A DNA stretch of 64,000 bases from Sciurus carolinensis (Eukaryota > Chordata > Mammalia > Rodentia > Sciuridae): assembly GCF_902686445.1 (NCBI RefSeq), contig NC_062218.1:135269241-135333240 (forward strand), in the 5' to 3' direction. A program made the translations under genes and the position numbers. The first letter of the stretch is position 1; every line of letters begins with the position of its first letter. Below, one piece after another: positions 46,182 to 56,320 of this stretch. The notes under the pieces were generated by a model. That model was not told where the DNA came from. It saw only the letters and a program-made list of their open reading frames with translations, and made no database searches.

Positions 46182-47202
46182 GTAAGTGGACATTCACTCG
46201 ACTGTTCTCAGCTTTTGTAGGCCTGACCGTGATCTCATCTTCCTGGTCATAACTCCTCAAGACACCCATGGCCAAGAGGGTCGTCTGGGGTTTTGGGCTG
46301 TTGTACCCTGTGGATGGTCCTGGGATCTTCCTTCCTATATCTTCTCTGGCAGGTTCATTGGTCAAAGATTCCAGCAAGATGAGCTGACTTGGTTCGATTG
46401 GTGGTATTGGCAGAGAAACTAAGAAAGGTTAGAGATGACTTAAAGGTGTAGAATGGTCAAAAGCAGCAGCTGTCCCATTTTAAATGGAGAAACAGAAATG
46501 AACCAATGGGAGACACCATCCACTTGGTATTAACCCTGTGACCAGAGCTCTGTTTCACAAGTAAGGAGTAAATAATCTCGTGAATATGGAGTTTTGGTTT
46601 TCATCTCTTTTGATAGAGGCAGAGGAGGGGAACAGGAAATTTGCCTGGATTATTCAAATTATGGTGTCTATCTTCAGTTTTGCTATTGTAGACCAGAAGG
46701 GCCGTGAATAAAGCCAGATTTTCTCATTCCCAATCCATGTAGCTCAAATCAAGATCCCCACCATCAGGCCTTCCGGTTGTCCTCTGGGGAGCTTTGTACA
46801 GACTGTGATGGAGAATTTGGGTGTGTAGTCTCTAACCCTGGTGTTTTAAGGATTAGAATAATCCTTGCACAGGAGAGTATATAATACCTTTGAAAGAGTG
46901 GAACATTGTAATATATCTCAGACTTCCCATCATGCAGGAAAAGGTGGCTTTTGTTACTGGTTTGGAAAACACAGGAAATGAACATGGTGTCCCTTGTCCT
47001 CACTGTCACTCCTTCTATTAGCCAAATCGTCTAGCATTTTCTACTCTGCTTTAGCTGGTCCAGAAACCAAACTCATTGATAACTAATATCTCAAGGTTGG
47101 GAGGCCCCTCTGCAAAGGTGAATCTCATGGTGGGAAAATTTAGTCTCTGAGGTCCTAGTGGGAGATTTTATGATTGAATTCGAGCTACCCTTTGAAAAAA
47201 AA

Positions 47203-47745
47203 TTTTTTTGGCTCTTTTTCAACTTACTGCATGAAGGAGTTACACAGTCCAAGTTAAAAGTGGACCCCAAATGGCTACATTATATAAGCTGTGAGGCTTC
47301 TAAACTTGTGACAAGGAACAGAAGGGAAATTCTACTCATTGCAAGGAAATCCTCACTTAAGCTCCAATGAGCCACAAGCACTTGAATCCCATGAACTTCC
47401 CACTGACTATCCTTAACAAGTCCTGCCTCTACCAGGAACTGGCATATGTTCTTGCACCAGTCACCCTGCAGCTGAAGTACTTCTCCACAGTCTGGATGCT
47501 CAGTTGCAGTTCCACTGCAGGCAAATTTCTTCTTAAAAGGTGTCACTAGTTTCTTTTTATCATAATCATCAGGAATCTCTTGGACAGTAGTAATGGTCTT
47601 CCTGCCATTTCTCTGTTGAATTCTTATATGGATATAATCCTCAGAGTCAGCAGGAAGCAGTTCATCACCCTTACTAGCATCAGCAAAGGGGTCAAAAGAG
47701 CGGAAGTTCTGGAAGTGGAGGTTCCTCAATGGCAGCTCAGTGACT
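47203..47745 (-). pseudogene. EIF1: EIF1 processed retrocopy
   Basis: Intronless minus-strand copy of translation initiation factor eIF1 (SUI1 family), the scanning factor that enforces start-codon choice. The frame keeps SFDPFADASKGDELLPA, EDYIHIRIQQRNGRK, DYDKKKLV, FKKKFAC, GEVLQLQGD and KNICQFLVE. The 3' UTR is also present (reverse of 'ttgcaaggaaatcctcactt' and 'actgcatgaaggagttacac') and ends beside an A-run (47203-47209 as T on +). The parent ATG is lost, about 14 extra bases follow the 'AACCTCCAC' codons, and the stop TAA is CAA (47382-47384), so the frame reads into the UTR. ASKGD matches EIF1 rather than EIF1B. No promoter seen; a dead retrocopy is likely. Confidence 0.9.
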
Positions 47746-47927
47746 GAGGATGTCTGAAATTTTAATAGGAGGCAAAAAAGACATCACGAAGACACATTAG
47801 AACATTAAGAAGTCACAAATTGCCATTAAATGAGAAAAGAAATTTAAATCCACAAATGAATTTTTGGGTAATCTGCAAAATATATAAAATGGGAACAATC
47901 CCTCTTTTTTTCCTTCTTTCTTTCTGA

Positions 47928-48048
47928 GTGTTGTAGTGAATGTATAATGAGACTTGCATTCATATATTCATATATATAGTGTTGTAGTGAATGTACAATG
48001 AGACCTGCAGTTTTTGCATTCATATATTAACCAACCTTGGGTTGGTTC
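47928..48048. repeat. 52-bp tandem duplication followed by a perfect hairpin
   Basis: GTGTTGTAGTGAATGTATAA (47928) recurs at about 47980 with the same downstream 'tgagacttgcattcatata', so the unit is about 52 bp with a 9-bp indel. At 48029-48047, AACCAACC-TTG-GGTTGGTT is a perfect 8-bp stem. Confidence 0.75.
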
Positions 48049-48131
48049 ATTCAACAGTGAATTAAAAATATTTGGGGAAAAAATTGTGTCTGGACTTTTT
48101 CTCTTGTCACTATTTCCTTAAAAACTACAGT

Positions 48132-48578
48132 CAACAACTATTTATTGTATTGTATTCAGTATGATAAGTAAGTAGAGATGGTTTAAAGTATACAGGTGAG
48201 GCACAGTGGTGCATGCCTGTAATCCCAGCTGCTCAGGAAGATTTGGCAGGAGAATTGCCAGTTCAAAGCCAGCCTCAGCAAAAGTGAGGCACTAAGCAAC
48301 TCTGTGAGACCCTGTCTCTAAATAAAATACAAAATAGGGCTGGGGATATGGCTTAGTGGTCACGTGCCCCTAAGTTCAATCCCTGGTACCTAAAAAAAAT
48401 TTAAATTAAATTAAATTAAAAAATAAAGTGTACAGGTGGAAATATATAGATCCTATGCAAATACCATACTATTTTGTATAAGGGACTTGAGCATCTGTGG
48501 ATTTTGGAACCCTGTATGTATACGGCTGCAATGGCCTGGAATCAGTCTCCCACTGATGTGGAGGGATGCCTGTACATT
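48132..48578 (-). mobile_element. MER2 (TcMar-Tigger), antisense, split by a MEN SINE
   Basis: 'acagtcaacaactatttatt' and 'agagatggtttaaagtatac' precede, and 'aaataccatactattttgta' and 'agggacttgagcatctgtgg' follow, the SINE at 48199-48423. The pieces are consecutive parts of one MER2. Confidence 0.75.
48199..48423 (+). repeat. MEN-type (B1-ID) SINE in MER2
   Basis: B1 half ('ggtgcatgcctgtaatccca', 'ttgccagttcaaagccagcc') then the ID-derived half ('ggctggggatatggcttagt', 'tcaatccctggtacc') and an A/AATTA-rich tail. Target duplication TAAAGTATACAGGTG (48184-48198) and TAAAGTGTACAGGTG (48424-48438). Confidence 0.93.
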
Positions 48579-49490
48579 TGTGTGATTTATGTGAATTAGT
48601 TTTTTGTTTATTTGTTTACATATAGAGTCATAACCCATTCACGAGACATGAAATTAGTTTAGGGGTCTATAGTGAACTATTCTAGAATAGATTAAAAAAT
48701 ACTGGGGTGAGACTTTTCTTCCAGCTATTTATATTTGTAGGTGTGCCCTGGATGGCAATGTGTGATGGATTTCTGGATTATAGAATATTCAAAGGTCCAA
48801 AATATACATAGTAGGTGGAGGGAGAGAGGAGACAGTGAAGGAAAATGGAGCTCCTGCATGAATTGTAACTGGGGCCAAATCTGGGGTCTGCCACTTTCTC
48901 ACTGTGAGACTTTTTTTCAGTAAATGGTAATAATATTGGAGTGGGCTCTGTGGGTCTTTTGAGGTCCTAGGGGAAGTACAATTTAAGGACAGTGACCTGG
49001 AGATAGTTCTGCATCCTGCCTTCCCTTGTCAGGAGGGATGGGAGATAGGAGGTCCTCTCTATAGAGAGGCTCCAAGAGGGTCTCAGGGAAGCTCATGGGG
49101 GTGAAGGACTAGTCAGATGTTTGAATGGTTTTGAAAGCACCATCCATTAGTCAAAGTAAATCATGCGTTAATTCTATGGATTTAGCGGTAAATAGGAGAA
49201 GACTTTCTTCTTCTATAGTCAGATTCCTAACCAAAAGGAGTTCACCATTTAATATGTTTTGGAACACTGGAGGGACTATATCAGAAGGTGGCTGAGCTTG
49301 TAAATTCTTCATATTCTCCCACGAAGGGCGTATAGTGGGGCACTGTATGTGAAGGGGCAGAAGTAGGACCTGAATGAATAATTTGGCTGCTAACCTGCAT
49401 ACAACCCAAAACCGCTAATTCCTTCTACTGAATTTGGCTTCCTACCCTTCATAGAGCCCCCACACCCCCCTGGGAATTGTGGTTTTCAGA
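48579..49490. other. Intron 2 sequence, nothing recognised
   Basis: No exon or nameable repeat. Confidence 0.35.
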
Positions 49491-49494
49491 CTTG

Positions 49495-49645
49495 TGGCTT
49501 CTAGGATTTCAGCATGTGGGATTTAAAACTTTTGGGATTATGATTGTCAGGGATTTTGATCTTTAGGGATTTTGGACTTTCAGGGTTTTGATCTTTGGGA
49601 ATTTCAACATTTGGAATTATGGCGTTCCAGGGTTGTATCTTTGGG
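49495..49645. repeat. Degenerate short-period (about 17-18 bp) array
   Basis: Repeated motif of the form GGGATTTTGATCTTTAGG and variants (for example 'gggattttggactttcaggg', 'gggttttgatctttgggaat', 'ggggattatgatcagcatta'). At least six units can be read. The units have diverged, so the array is old. Confidence 0.7.
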
Positions 49646-50403
49646 GATTATGATCAGCATTAGGGCAAAACCTCCAGGCCAGCAGAGAGTGGGACTTGTG
49701 ATCTCCCTGACCTCCAGGGAGGACCTACCAGTGGTGAGCCTGTGCTGTGGTTGTCCCACAGGATCCTGACTGCAATTTGGCTGTCCTGACCAATATGGTC
49801 AGGGTGGCCCTGGGGATGCAGCACAGTGATCTCAGCAGGGTCCTTGTCTTCCTATGTCCACACCTGCTCTGTCTCTCCTGCCACCTCCTGCTTGGAGACC
49901 AGCGTTCTGCAACGCAAAACCCCAGGAAGCTTCCACACACTCCCATGGTCAGGAAAAGGACAGAGGCTTTTTTCTGTAACACCAGAATTCTGAACTCTCT
50001 CCCTTTCTTCTTGACTCTGATCAAAAAACCCCACAGTCTTTGGAGTTTGGAGATGCAGACCACCCTCTGTAGTTTGGATCCCCGCCTGATCTGAGATACT
50101 CGCAGATCCCCTGGCCCAGTTCCTTCCCATGGCAGGCTCGGGAGACAGTGTGATCTTTTGTCAGATCCTAGCAGGCGGCAGGCAGATAAGGAGGCCAGAG
50201 AAGGGGGCGGTTGCTCTGTGTGTATCACCCATTGTGAAGCCCGCTGCACAGGGACAGCCACAAGGCTGAGGCAATGCCGGGCATCGAGCAGGAAGATGCA
50301 CATCCCTCTTACCCAAAACCATGATGGCGGACTGTGCCTTGAACCAGCTCTGTAACCTCAGTTAAGTGAAGGGCCCTTGAGCCTTGCACCCTTTGTCTAT
50401 AAA
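49646..50403. other. Intron 2 sequence, one MIR fragment at the end
   Basis: No exon supported; overlapping frames on both strands at 49725-50303 are chance. 50345-50403 has a MIR-like end ('taacctcagttaagtgaagg', 'ctttgtctataaaatggtgt'). Confidence 0.4.
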
Positions 50404-51508
50404 ATGGTGTAGAGGGTTGAATCATGTCCCCCCAAAAGATATGTCCAAGTCCTAGCCCCCAATACCTGCAAATGTGACCTTATTTGGAAATAGGGTCTTT
50501 GCAGATGTACAGTAGTTCCCCACTTATCCATGGAGGATCCACTTCAAGATCCCCAGTTTTACCTGAAAGTGTGGATAGTACAGAACCCTTCATATACTGT
50601 TTTTTCCTATACCTACATAGCTATGATAAAGTTTGATTTATAAATTAGGCACAGTGAGAGATTAACAATAACTAATAATACAATTGGACAGTTATAATGC
50701 AATACTATAATTGAAGTTATATGGATGTGGGCTCTTAGAATATCTTATTTTCTCTTACATTTTTATTTAAAGGAAGCATTTTTTAGCTTCTCTTGTGCGG
50801 ATCTGAATTTCCAGCATTTCAACTCTTGTGCTTTGGGGGCATTATTAATAGAATAAGAGTTAATTGAACATAAGCACTTGAATCACTTCAAGTCCATGCA
50901 GTTAATGTGATACCTAGACAGCCACTAATGACCAACAGGTAGGCAGCATATGCAGCATGGATATGTTGGATAAGGGGTGACTCACATTCCTTTGGGAAGG
51001 AGCAGGTGGCAGGAGATTTCATCATCCAACTCGGTGGTGTGCAATTTTAAACTTATGAATAGTTTATTTCTGGAATTTTCCATTTAATATCTTTGGGCCT
51101 AGGTTAATGGTAGGCAGCTGAAATCTGAAAATGAAATCATGGATAAGGAGGTACAACTGTAATTAAGTTAAGGATCTTGAGATGAGATCTTTCAGGATTT
51201 AGGGTGAGCCCTGAATCCAATGACTTGTGCCCTCAGAAGAGAAGGGTTAGGGGGATTTGGGACACAGAGCCACACGGTAGAAACCATGTAACTACAGAGG
51301 TATCCACAGCCACAGGACACCAAATTTGCCAGTAGCCACCAGAAATGAGACAGGTATGGAAGGGAATTTTCTCTCAGAACCTCCAGAAGGAACCAACTCT
51401 GTCAACACCCTGAACTTTTGGCCTCCAGAATCATGAGAGAAAAATTTCTGTCATTTTTGGGTATCTAATCTGTGGTAATGTGCTACTGCGGCAGCCCTAG
51501 GAAATGAA
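50404..51508 (+). mobile_element. MLT1-type MaLR LTR, split by a Tigger-like transposon
   Basis: 50404-50509 has 'gggttgaatcatgtcccccc', 'tccaagtcctagcccccaat' and 'aatgtgaccttatttggaaa'. 51160-51508 continues with 'taagttaaggatcttgagat', 'cctgaatccaatgacttgtg' and 'ggcctccagaatcatgagag'. Removing the insert at 50510-51159 restores 'gcagatgtaattaagttaag', the expected MLT1 reading. Confidence 0.85.
50510..51159 (+). mobile_element. Tigger-like (TcMar) DNA transposon in MLT1
   Basis: Inserted at TA (50508-50509; duplicated at 51160-51161). Ends CAGTAGTTCCCCACTTATCC and 'ggataaggaggtacaactg' are imperfect terminal inverted repeats. The interior has 'gataaagtttgatttataaa' and 'gagattaacaataactaata', typical of a Tigger relative. 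No transposase frame. Confidence 0.85.
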
Positions 51509-51849
51509 AACAAGTGGGAACAATAATCAGCCTGGGGCCTCATAAGATTGTTGAAAGGATGGAAATGTGGGGGACAGAAGGCCCTTCCAGCACTGGGGAG
51601 TGTGAGTCAGATGTGGAGCGGTTCCTGGGGGCTGCTTTTTCATATGCACCTGCCCAGAAAGACAGCCACACTCACCCTTCAACAGGTGACTCCCAGGCTA
51701 GAGATACCGGAGAATTATCTATGTCCCTTGGGTTTATCATTTAAATGTTTAAAAAAAAAATGTTTAAAATCAAATTTTTTTCTTTTAAGATAGGAAGCAA
51801 AATATGTGACCAGAAAATTAAAGGACTACAAAAGACTGTACATAAAAAA
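51509..51849. other. Intron 2 sequence, nothing recognised
   Basis: No exon or nameable repeat between the MLT1 LTR and the ID SINE. Confidence 0.35.
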
Positions 51850-51858
51850 CAAATTATC

Positions 51859-51997
51859 AGGCTGGGGCTGTAGCTCAGTGGCAGAGTGCTTGCCTAGCAC
51901 ATGTGAAGCACAGGGTTCCATCCTTAGCACCACATAAAAATAAATAAAAGCATTCTGTCTATGTACAACTACAAAATAATTTTTAAAAAAACAAAAT
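51859..51997 (+). repeat. ID SINE with full squirrel-type 3' extension
   Basis: Body 'ggctggggctgtagctcagt' to 'ttccatccttagcaccacat', AATAAA repeats, then 'ctatgtacaactacaaaata' and an A-rich tail. Target duplication CAAATTATC at 51850-51858 and 51998-52006. Among the best-preserved SINEs in the window. Confidence 0.95.
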
Positions 51998-52079
51998 CAA
52001 ATTATCCTCCTGTGCTCCTCCCCAGCCCTCCTGCTCCCCTTTCAGAGACCCTGTATCAGTTACTCATATGTCCTTCCAG

Positions 52080-52312
52080 AGCAGCACCGCCCAGCGGAAC
52101 ATCCTGTGATGTTTCTGCATTGGCACTGTCCAGGACTATAGCCAATACTAGTTACACACGACTATTGAGCCCTTCGGATGTGACTTGTGTGCAAAACAAA
52201 ACAAAACAAAAAAAATCTGAATTTAAAAATTTTATTTCATTTTAACAAATTTCAGTTTCAATTGCTACATATGGCTGGTGGCTATGGTATTAGAGAGCCC
52301 AATGTCAGCAGT
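52080..52312 (+). mobile_element. hAT-Charlie-type non-autonomous DNA transposon fragment
   Basis: 'ttggcactgtccaggactat' region and the end 'gctacatatggctggtggct' plus 'atggtattagagagcc' resemble the ends of a Charlie-group element; an A-rich stretch lies between. Subfamily not named. Confidence 0.55.
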
Positions 52313-52335
52313 AATTTATGTATAAAGGTTTTCAT

Positions 52336-52664
52336 TGACATATGGTGGGGTTACATCACAACCAACCAATAAGTTAAAAATATGATGTTGAAAGTGCATT
52401 TAATATACTTTACCTTCTGAATATCATACATTGACCTTGCCTACCTTAAACAGGTTCAGAACACATACATAATCTTAGGGTTGGGCAAAATCATTTAATA
52501 CCAACTCTATTTTATAAGAAAATGTGGAATATCTCAAGTCATTTTTTGGATATTGTGCTGAAAGTGAGAAACAATGGTTTTGCACTATCATGCAAGTTAA
52601 AAAATAAAAAGTGAAAGAAAAGAAATAGGTTAGTCAAGTCATCTGAAGTCAGGGACCACCTGTA
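52336..52664 (+). mobile_element. Tigger-like non-autonomous element, family X copy 1
   Basis: 'tatgatgttgaaagtgcatt' and 'ctttaccttctgaatatcat' with the right end 'catctgaagtcagggaccac' match the order in 54474-54804 and 62026-62352. Probably one TcMar-like family with three copies in this window. Confidence 0.55.
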
Positions 52665-52897
52665 TATCAGCAGGTCAGTCCTTTCCCGTTTTGTGCACAA
52701 TAAGTTCATGAGTTGTTTATAGTGTGTTGCTTTTTTTCAGTTTGCAATTTTTCCTTGAGATGGTCTGTATTGGTGTGTATGATAGACAGCAGGTTTTGTC
52801 TCACTTGGTTTACAGGTTCCTGTCATGCTGTTGGGATTCCTGAGATGTACTTGCCCAATCCCATCCCCCAAGACATTTGGGTTGTTTGCCATCCTGG

Positions 52898-52898
52898 G

Positions 52899-52939
<41 letters not shown>

Positions 52940-53289
52940 CTTCTTCTTCTTCTTCTTCTTCTTCTTCTTCTTCCTCGTCCTCATCCTCCTCCTCCCCTCC
53001 TCCTCCTCCTTCTTCTTCTTCTTCTTCTTCTTCTTCTTCTTCTTCTTCTTCTTCTTCTTCTTCTTCTTCTTCTTTTTCTTCTTTTCTTCTTCTTTATTGA
53101 GGAGTGAATCCAGGGTGCTTAACCACTGAACCACATCCCTGGCCCTTTTTTGTATTTTATTTAGAGACAGGGTCTCACTGAGTTACTTGCTAAGTTGTTG
53201 AGGCTGGCTTTGAACTGACAATTCTCCTGTCTCAGCCTCCTGTGCCAGTGGGAATACAGGGATTATGGGCATGCACCACCATGCCTGGC
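52898..53289 (-). repeat. MEN-type SINE whose tail became a (TTG)n(TTC)n/(GAA)n tract
   Basis: Target duplication CCATCCTGG at 52889-52897 and 53290-53298 encloses both the triplet tract (52899-53097) and the antisense SINE body ('gtgaatccagggtgcttaac', 'agacagggtctcactgagtt', 'gggcatgcaccaccatgcct'). The tract therefore occupies the position of the A-tail. Confidence 0.85.
52899..53097. repeat. Compound triplet microsatellite (TTG)n(TTC)n(TCC)n(TTC)n
   Basis: About 13 TTG, 13 TTC, an interrupted TCC/TCG segment, then about 22 TTC and a degenerate end. On the minus strand it is (GAA)n. It generates the spurious poly-Ser, poly-Leu, poly-Phe and poly-Lys frames. Confidence 0.95.
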
Positions 53290-53544
53290 CCATCCTGGTT
53301 TCTTATCCTGCATCCAACCTATGATGGAGGGAAGGAAGGCCTGCCTTGTCCCCTTTTGTCTGACTTCATCCTGCTTTTCTCTGAAGTCTGTCATGAGCAA
53401 GGCTCTGCTTTGGGATCTGTGAGGAGGGTTGGACTAGGATGGGAACCCTCAGTTTGTGTGGGAAGCCAACCAGGTTGACACCGAAGCCCACTCTACAGGA
53501 GCAGGCTGCACCATGCTGTGGATAGTCATGACATGGTAGTGTTC

Positions 53545-53720
53545 TTTCCAAGAGGCAACTCAGGGTCAGCACCTTGGACCCTGAGGGTCTTGGATTTGAA
53601 TCCTGACTCTTCCACTTAATCAGCCATTGGGTGGTCCCATGTTGCATGTCCTGAAGATACAACTCACTTTGGTATAAAAGGCCCTTGTATTCACTCACAC
53701 TTTAAGCTACAAGCATCAGA
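53545..53720 (+). repeat. MIR SINE
   Basis: 'ggatttgaatcctgactctt', 'ccacttaatcagccattggg' in the order of a MIR core. Confidence 0.65.
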
Positions 53721-53984
53721 ATATTGATACTCTAACCATCCTACATGAATAAAGCAAAAAAGAAAATCTATCAGATCATACAATGGGAAATGAAAAGGTC
53801 AGAGGTAGAACCAACTTCAGGTATATATGGGCTCAGGGCCTTTCTCTGTCTCTCAATTCTTCTTTGGATCATTTCCAGATCATCTTTCCTTGGGAAGGTG
53901 GCTATAAGTAGCTCCAGGTAGGTCACACCTGCTCAGCAACACCAGCAGATAGAGCACTTTCCTTTCTCAGAATTGGATGTTACA

Positions 53985-54130
53985 AGTTGAGCTGCATCTC
54001 CCCAAAATACATCTGTTGGAGTCCTAACCCCTGGTCTCTCAGAATGCATCTGTATCTGGAGATGGGTAACTAAGGTAAATGAGGCCATTAGGTTGTCCTC
54101 ACAAGAAGAGGAGATCCGGACACAGAGAAA

Positions 54131-54179
<49 letters not shown>

Positions 54180-54347
54180 TGAGGGAAGGCCAAGTGGAGA
54201 TATAGGGAGAAGGTGGCTGTATACAAGCCAAGGTGAGAGACCTCCAAAGGAACCAACCTGGAAACCTTGACCTTGGACTTCCAGCCTCCAGAACTGAGAA
54301 AATACATTTCTGTTGACTAGGTCAAGTGGTCCTTTGTTATGGCAGCC
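53985..54347 (+). mobile_element. MLT1-type MaLR LTR
   Basis: 'ctgcatctccccaaaataca', 'ggtctctcagaatgcatctg', 'gaggccattaggttgtcctc', 'cttggacttccagcctccag' and terminal 'tatggcagccgtactacaca'. It contains the (AC)n at 54133-54175. Confidence 0.8.
54133..54175. repeat. (AC)n microsatellite
   Basis: About 21 AC units inside the MLT1 LTR. Confidence 0.95.
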
Positions 54348-54473
54348 GTACTACACAAATGCAGGGAGTTATTTGAAGGGGACTGAGTTTCTAGTAGGAA
54401 AGATGAAAAAGTGCTAGAAATGGATCCAGCCATGTTAGCACAACAAACAATGCTGTGGAATTGTGTTCAAATG

Positions 54474-54804
54474 CTCCTTGATGTACAACAGGGTCCCATT
54501 GTAAGGGAAGAATATCATAAGTAAAAAATGCACTTAATAAACCAAACCTACAGAGCACCCTCGCTCAGCCACACAGTACACTGCAGAGTCTGAACCTTTT
54601 TGCTTATGGCTACGTGGCTGACTGGGAACTGTGCTCACTGCTGTTGCCAGTGTCATAGGAGAGGATGGGACCACAGATCACTCTCCCAGGAGAAGATCCA
54701 AACTCAAAATTCAAAGTATGGATTCTTCCGGATAAATCTTGCTTTCACACCCTTGTAAAATTGAACATGACAAGTCAAACCATTGGAAGTCACGGACTAT
54801 CTGT
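54474..54804 (+). mobile_element. Tigger-like non-autonomous element, family X copy 2
   Basis: Shares 'aaaatgcacttaataaacca', 'ctacagagcaccctcgctca', 'caaactcaaaattcaaagta' and the right end 'gaagtcacggactatctgta' with 62026-62352. Confidence 0.65.
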
Positions 54805-55229
54805 ACTTTAAAATAGTTAAAAGTTTTGTGTTATATGTATTTTACCAGAATTTTTTTTAAGAAAAAATTCCCAGAATCAGCCCTGATATGCTTGGCCTAT
54901 CTCTGAATAATCACCATGACCTGGAGGATGGGATGCATTGATTGGCGAGGTCTGGGTCATGTGACCATTCTTGGAACTGGGAAAAGCAGCTAAGGGGAAT
55001 GAGTGGGGCTACCAGAACCATGTGGTGTGGGAAGGGTGGCTACCCCAAGGAAAATAGGATTGCTGTCTCCATCTACGAACAGTAGATGACCTCTTCAGTT
55101 CTGTTACAGGGACAGCTGGCCAGGGGGTCCTTACTGGGCATTGTAGACAGAGTCTGGTTTTGACCAGAGATTTTCCTCCAAGCACATGATGGCTGTCTTA
55201 GCCCTCTGTTGAATTGTCCCTAAGGCAGT
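54805..55229. other. Intron 2 sequence, nothing recognised
   Basis: No exon or nameable repeat. Confidence 0.35.
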
Positions 55230-55395
55230 GTGTTAAGGTCACGGAAGCTGGATTCAGACTGCCTAGCTCAACTCCAGGTCTCAGTTTCTCATCTGAAAAA
55301 TGGGCTTCCTAATAGTACCTACCTCACAGGATTTTTGCATGAATGGAATGAGTTAATCCATGTAGGCAGCTTAGGCCAGCTCTGCATTGCCTCCT
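55230..55395 (+). repeat. MIR SINE
   Basis: 'ggattcagactgcctagctc', 'tctcagtttctcatctgaaa', 'aatgggcttcctaatagtac' and 'ctcacaggatttttgcatga' form a nearly complete MIR core. Confidence 0.85.
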
Positions 55396-56063
55396 GAGAA
55401 CCCATGTGTTGTGGTTCCCATTAACTCCGCTCCATTGTCATCAGCCAGGGGCTGCCAGAGAGGAAGGAGAGGAGGAGGTACAGAGTTGGAGGTTGGCTGG
55501 GAATATTTTGACAGGAAAGAACAAAGGCTTGGCTGACTTTATTGGCATAGTCTGCTGGGAGATGGGTGAGAAAATGCAGGTGACACCAGAGTGAGAGAAA
55601 CAGAAGAAAAGAAATTATGTAGCCCATGGACTCTCATCAGATACTAACAGAAGCACAGCCCCAGGCTTCTGCCCCTTTATTCTTGTTTCTAATCTGTCCC
55701 AATCTGCTGTGGACATTACTGGGAACTTTCCAAAAAAGTGGTAGTACTCATTTCCTTTTTGTATCCTTGCATAATATTCCAGAGACATGTGCAATTTCCA
55801 AGCGATGTGCACAGTGCTTGCAGGACAGGGTGATTTTTCAGAAATGAATAAACAGATTCATCAGAGTTAGAAATTCCCTGCTCTGTGAAAACATTTAGAG
55901 GTTTGAGCAGAGGAGTAGACTCTACTCAACAGAACATACAGCTCAATGTGGAAATGATGTACAACCTGATGCATTTCATTGATAGTTTATGGAAAATGTT
56001 ACAGAGTGGAACAAAAGTAGTACAAGTTACCCTGTTCAGCTTCTTACTGTATTTGTTTGTGTT
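55396..56063. other. Intron 2 sequence, nothing recognised
   Basis: No exon or nameable repeat. Short frames on both strands are unsupported. Confidence 0.35.
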
Positions 56064-56078
56064 AAGAATGAGCTTGGG

Positions 56079-56305
56079 TGAGAGAAGAATGGAGGAACTT
56101 TAGATTACGTACAGGGAAATGAGAGGGAGGAGTGGGGTATGAAAAATGATGAATGAGACAGACATCATTACCCTATGTACATGTATGATTACACTAATGG
56201 TATGAATCTACATCATGCACAACCATAGAAATGAAAGTATGTACCCCATTTATGTACAATGGATCAAAATGCAGTCTGTAAAAATAAAAAAAATAATTAA
56301 AAAAA
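56079..56305 (+). mobile_element. 5'-truncated L1 3' end
   Basis: Contains 'cctatgtacatgtatgatta', 'aaccatagaaatgaaagtat' and 'atggatcaaaatgcagtctg' before an A-rich tail, matching the (antisense) 3' UTR of the older L1 at 24842-25060. Perfect 15-bp target duplication AAGAATGAGCTTGGG at 56064-56078 and 56306-56320. A conventional L1 insertion. Confidence 0.92.
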
Positions 56306-56320
56306 AAGAATGAGCTTGGG

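Noticed and set aside
47280..47729. A 149-residue intronless protein-coding gene
   Set aside because: It is an EIF1 retrocopy: the start ATG is missing (the frame can only be opened with TTG) and the true stop is mutated, so the C-terminal 30-odd residues are former 3' UTR.
51859..51997. tRNA gene (A-box and B-box present in the ID copies)
   Set aside because: ID SINEs derive from tRNA-Ala and keep promoter boxes but not a foldable mature tRNA end. Each copy has an A-rich tail and target duplications, so they are SINEs, not tRNA genes.
52713..53134. Poly-Ser, poly-Leu, poly-Phe and poly-Lys frames
   Set aside because: They are translations of the (TTG)n(TTC)n microsatellite in every frame.
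54133..54175. CRISPR-like or regulatory array
   Set aside because: It is an ordinary (AC)n microsatellite; the window is vertebrate DNA and has no spacers or cas genes.
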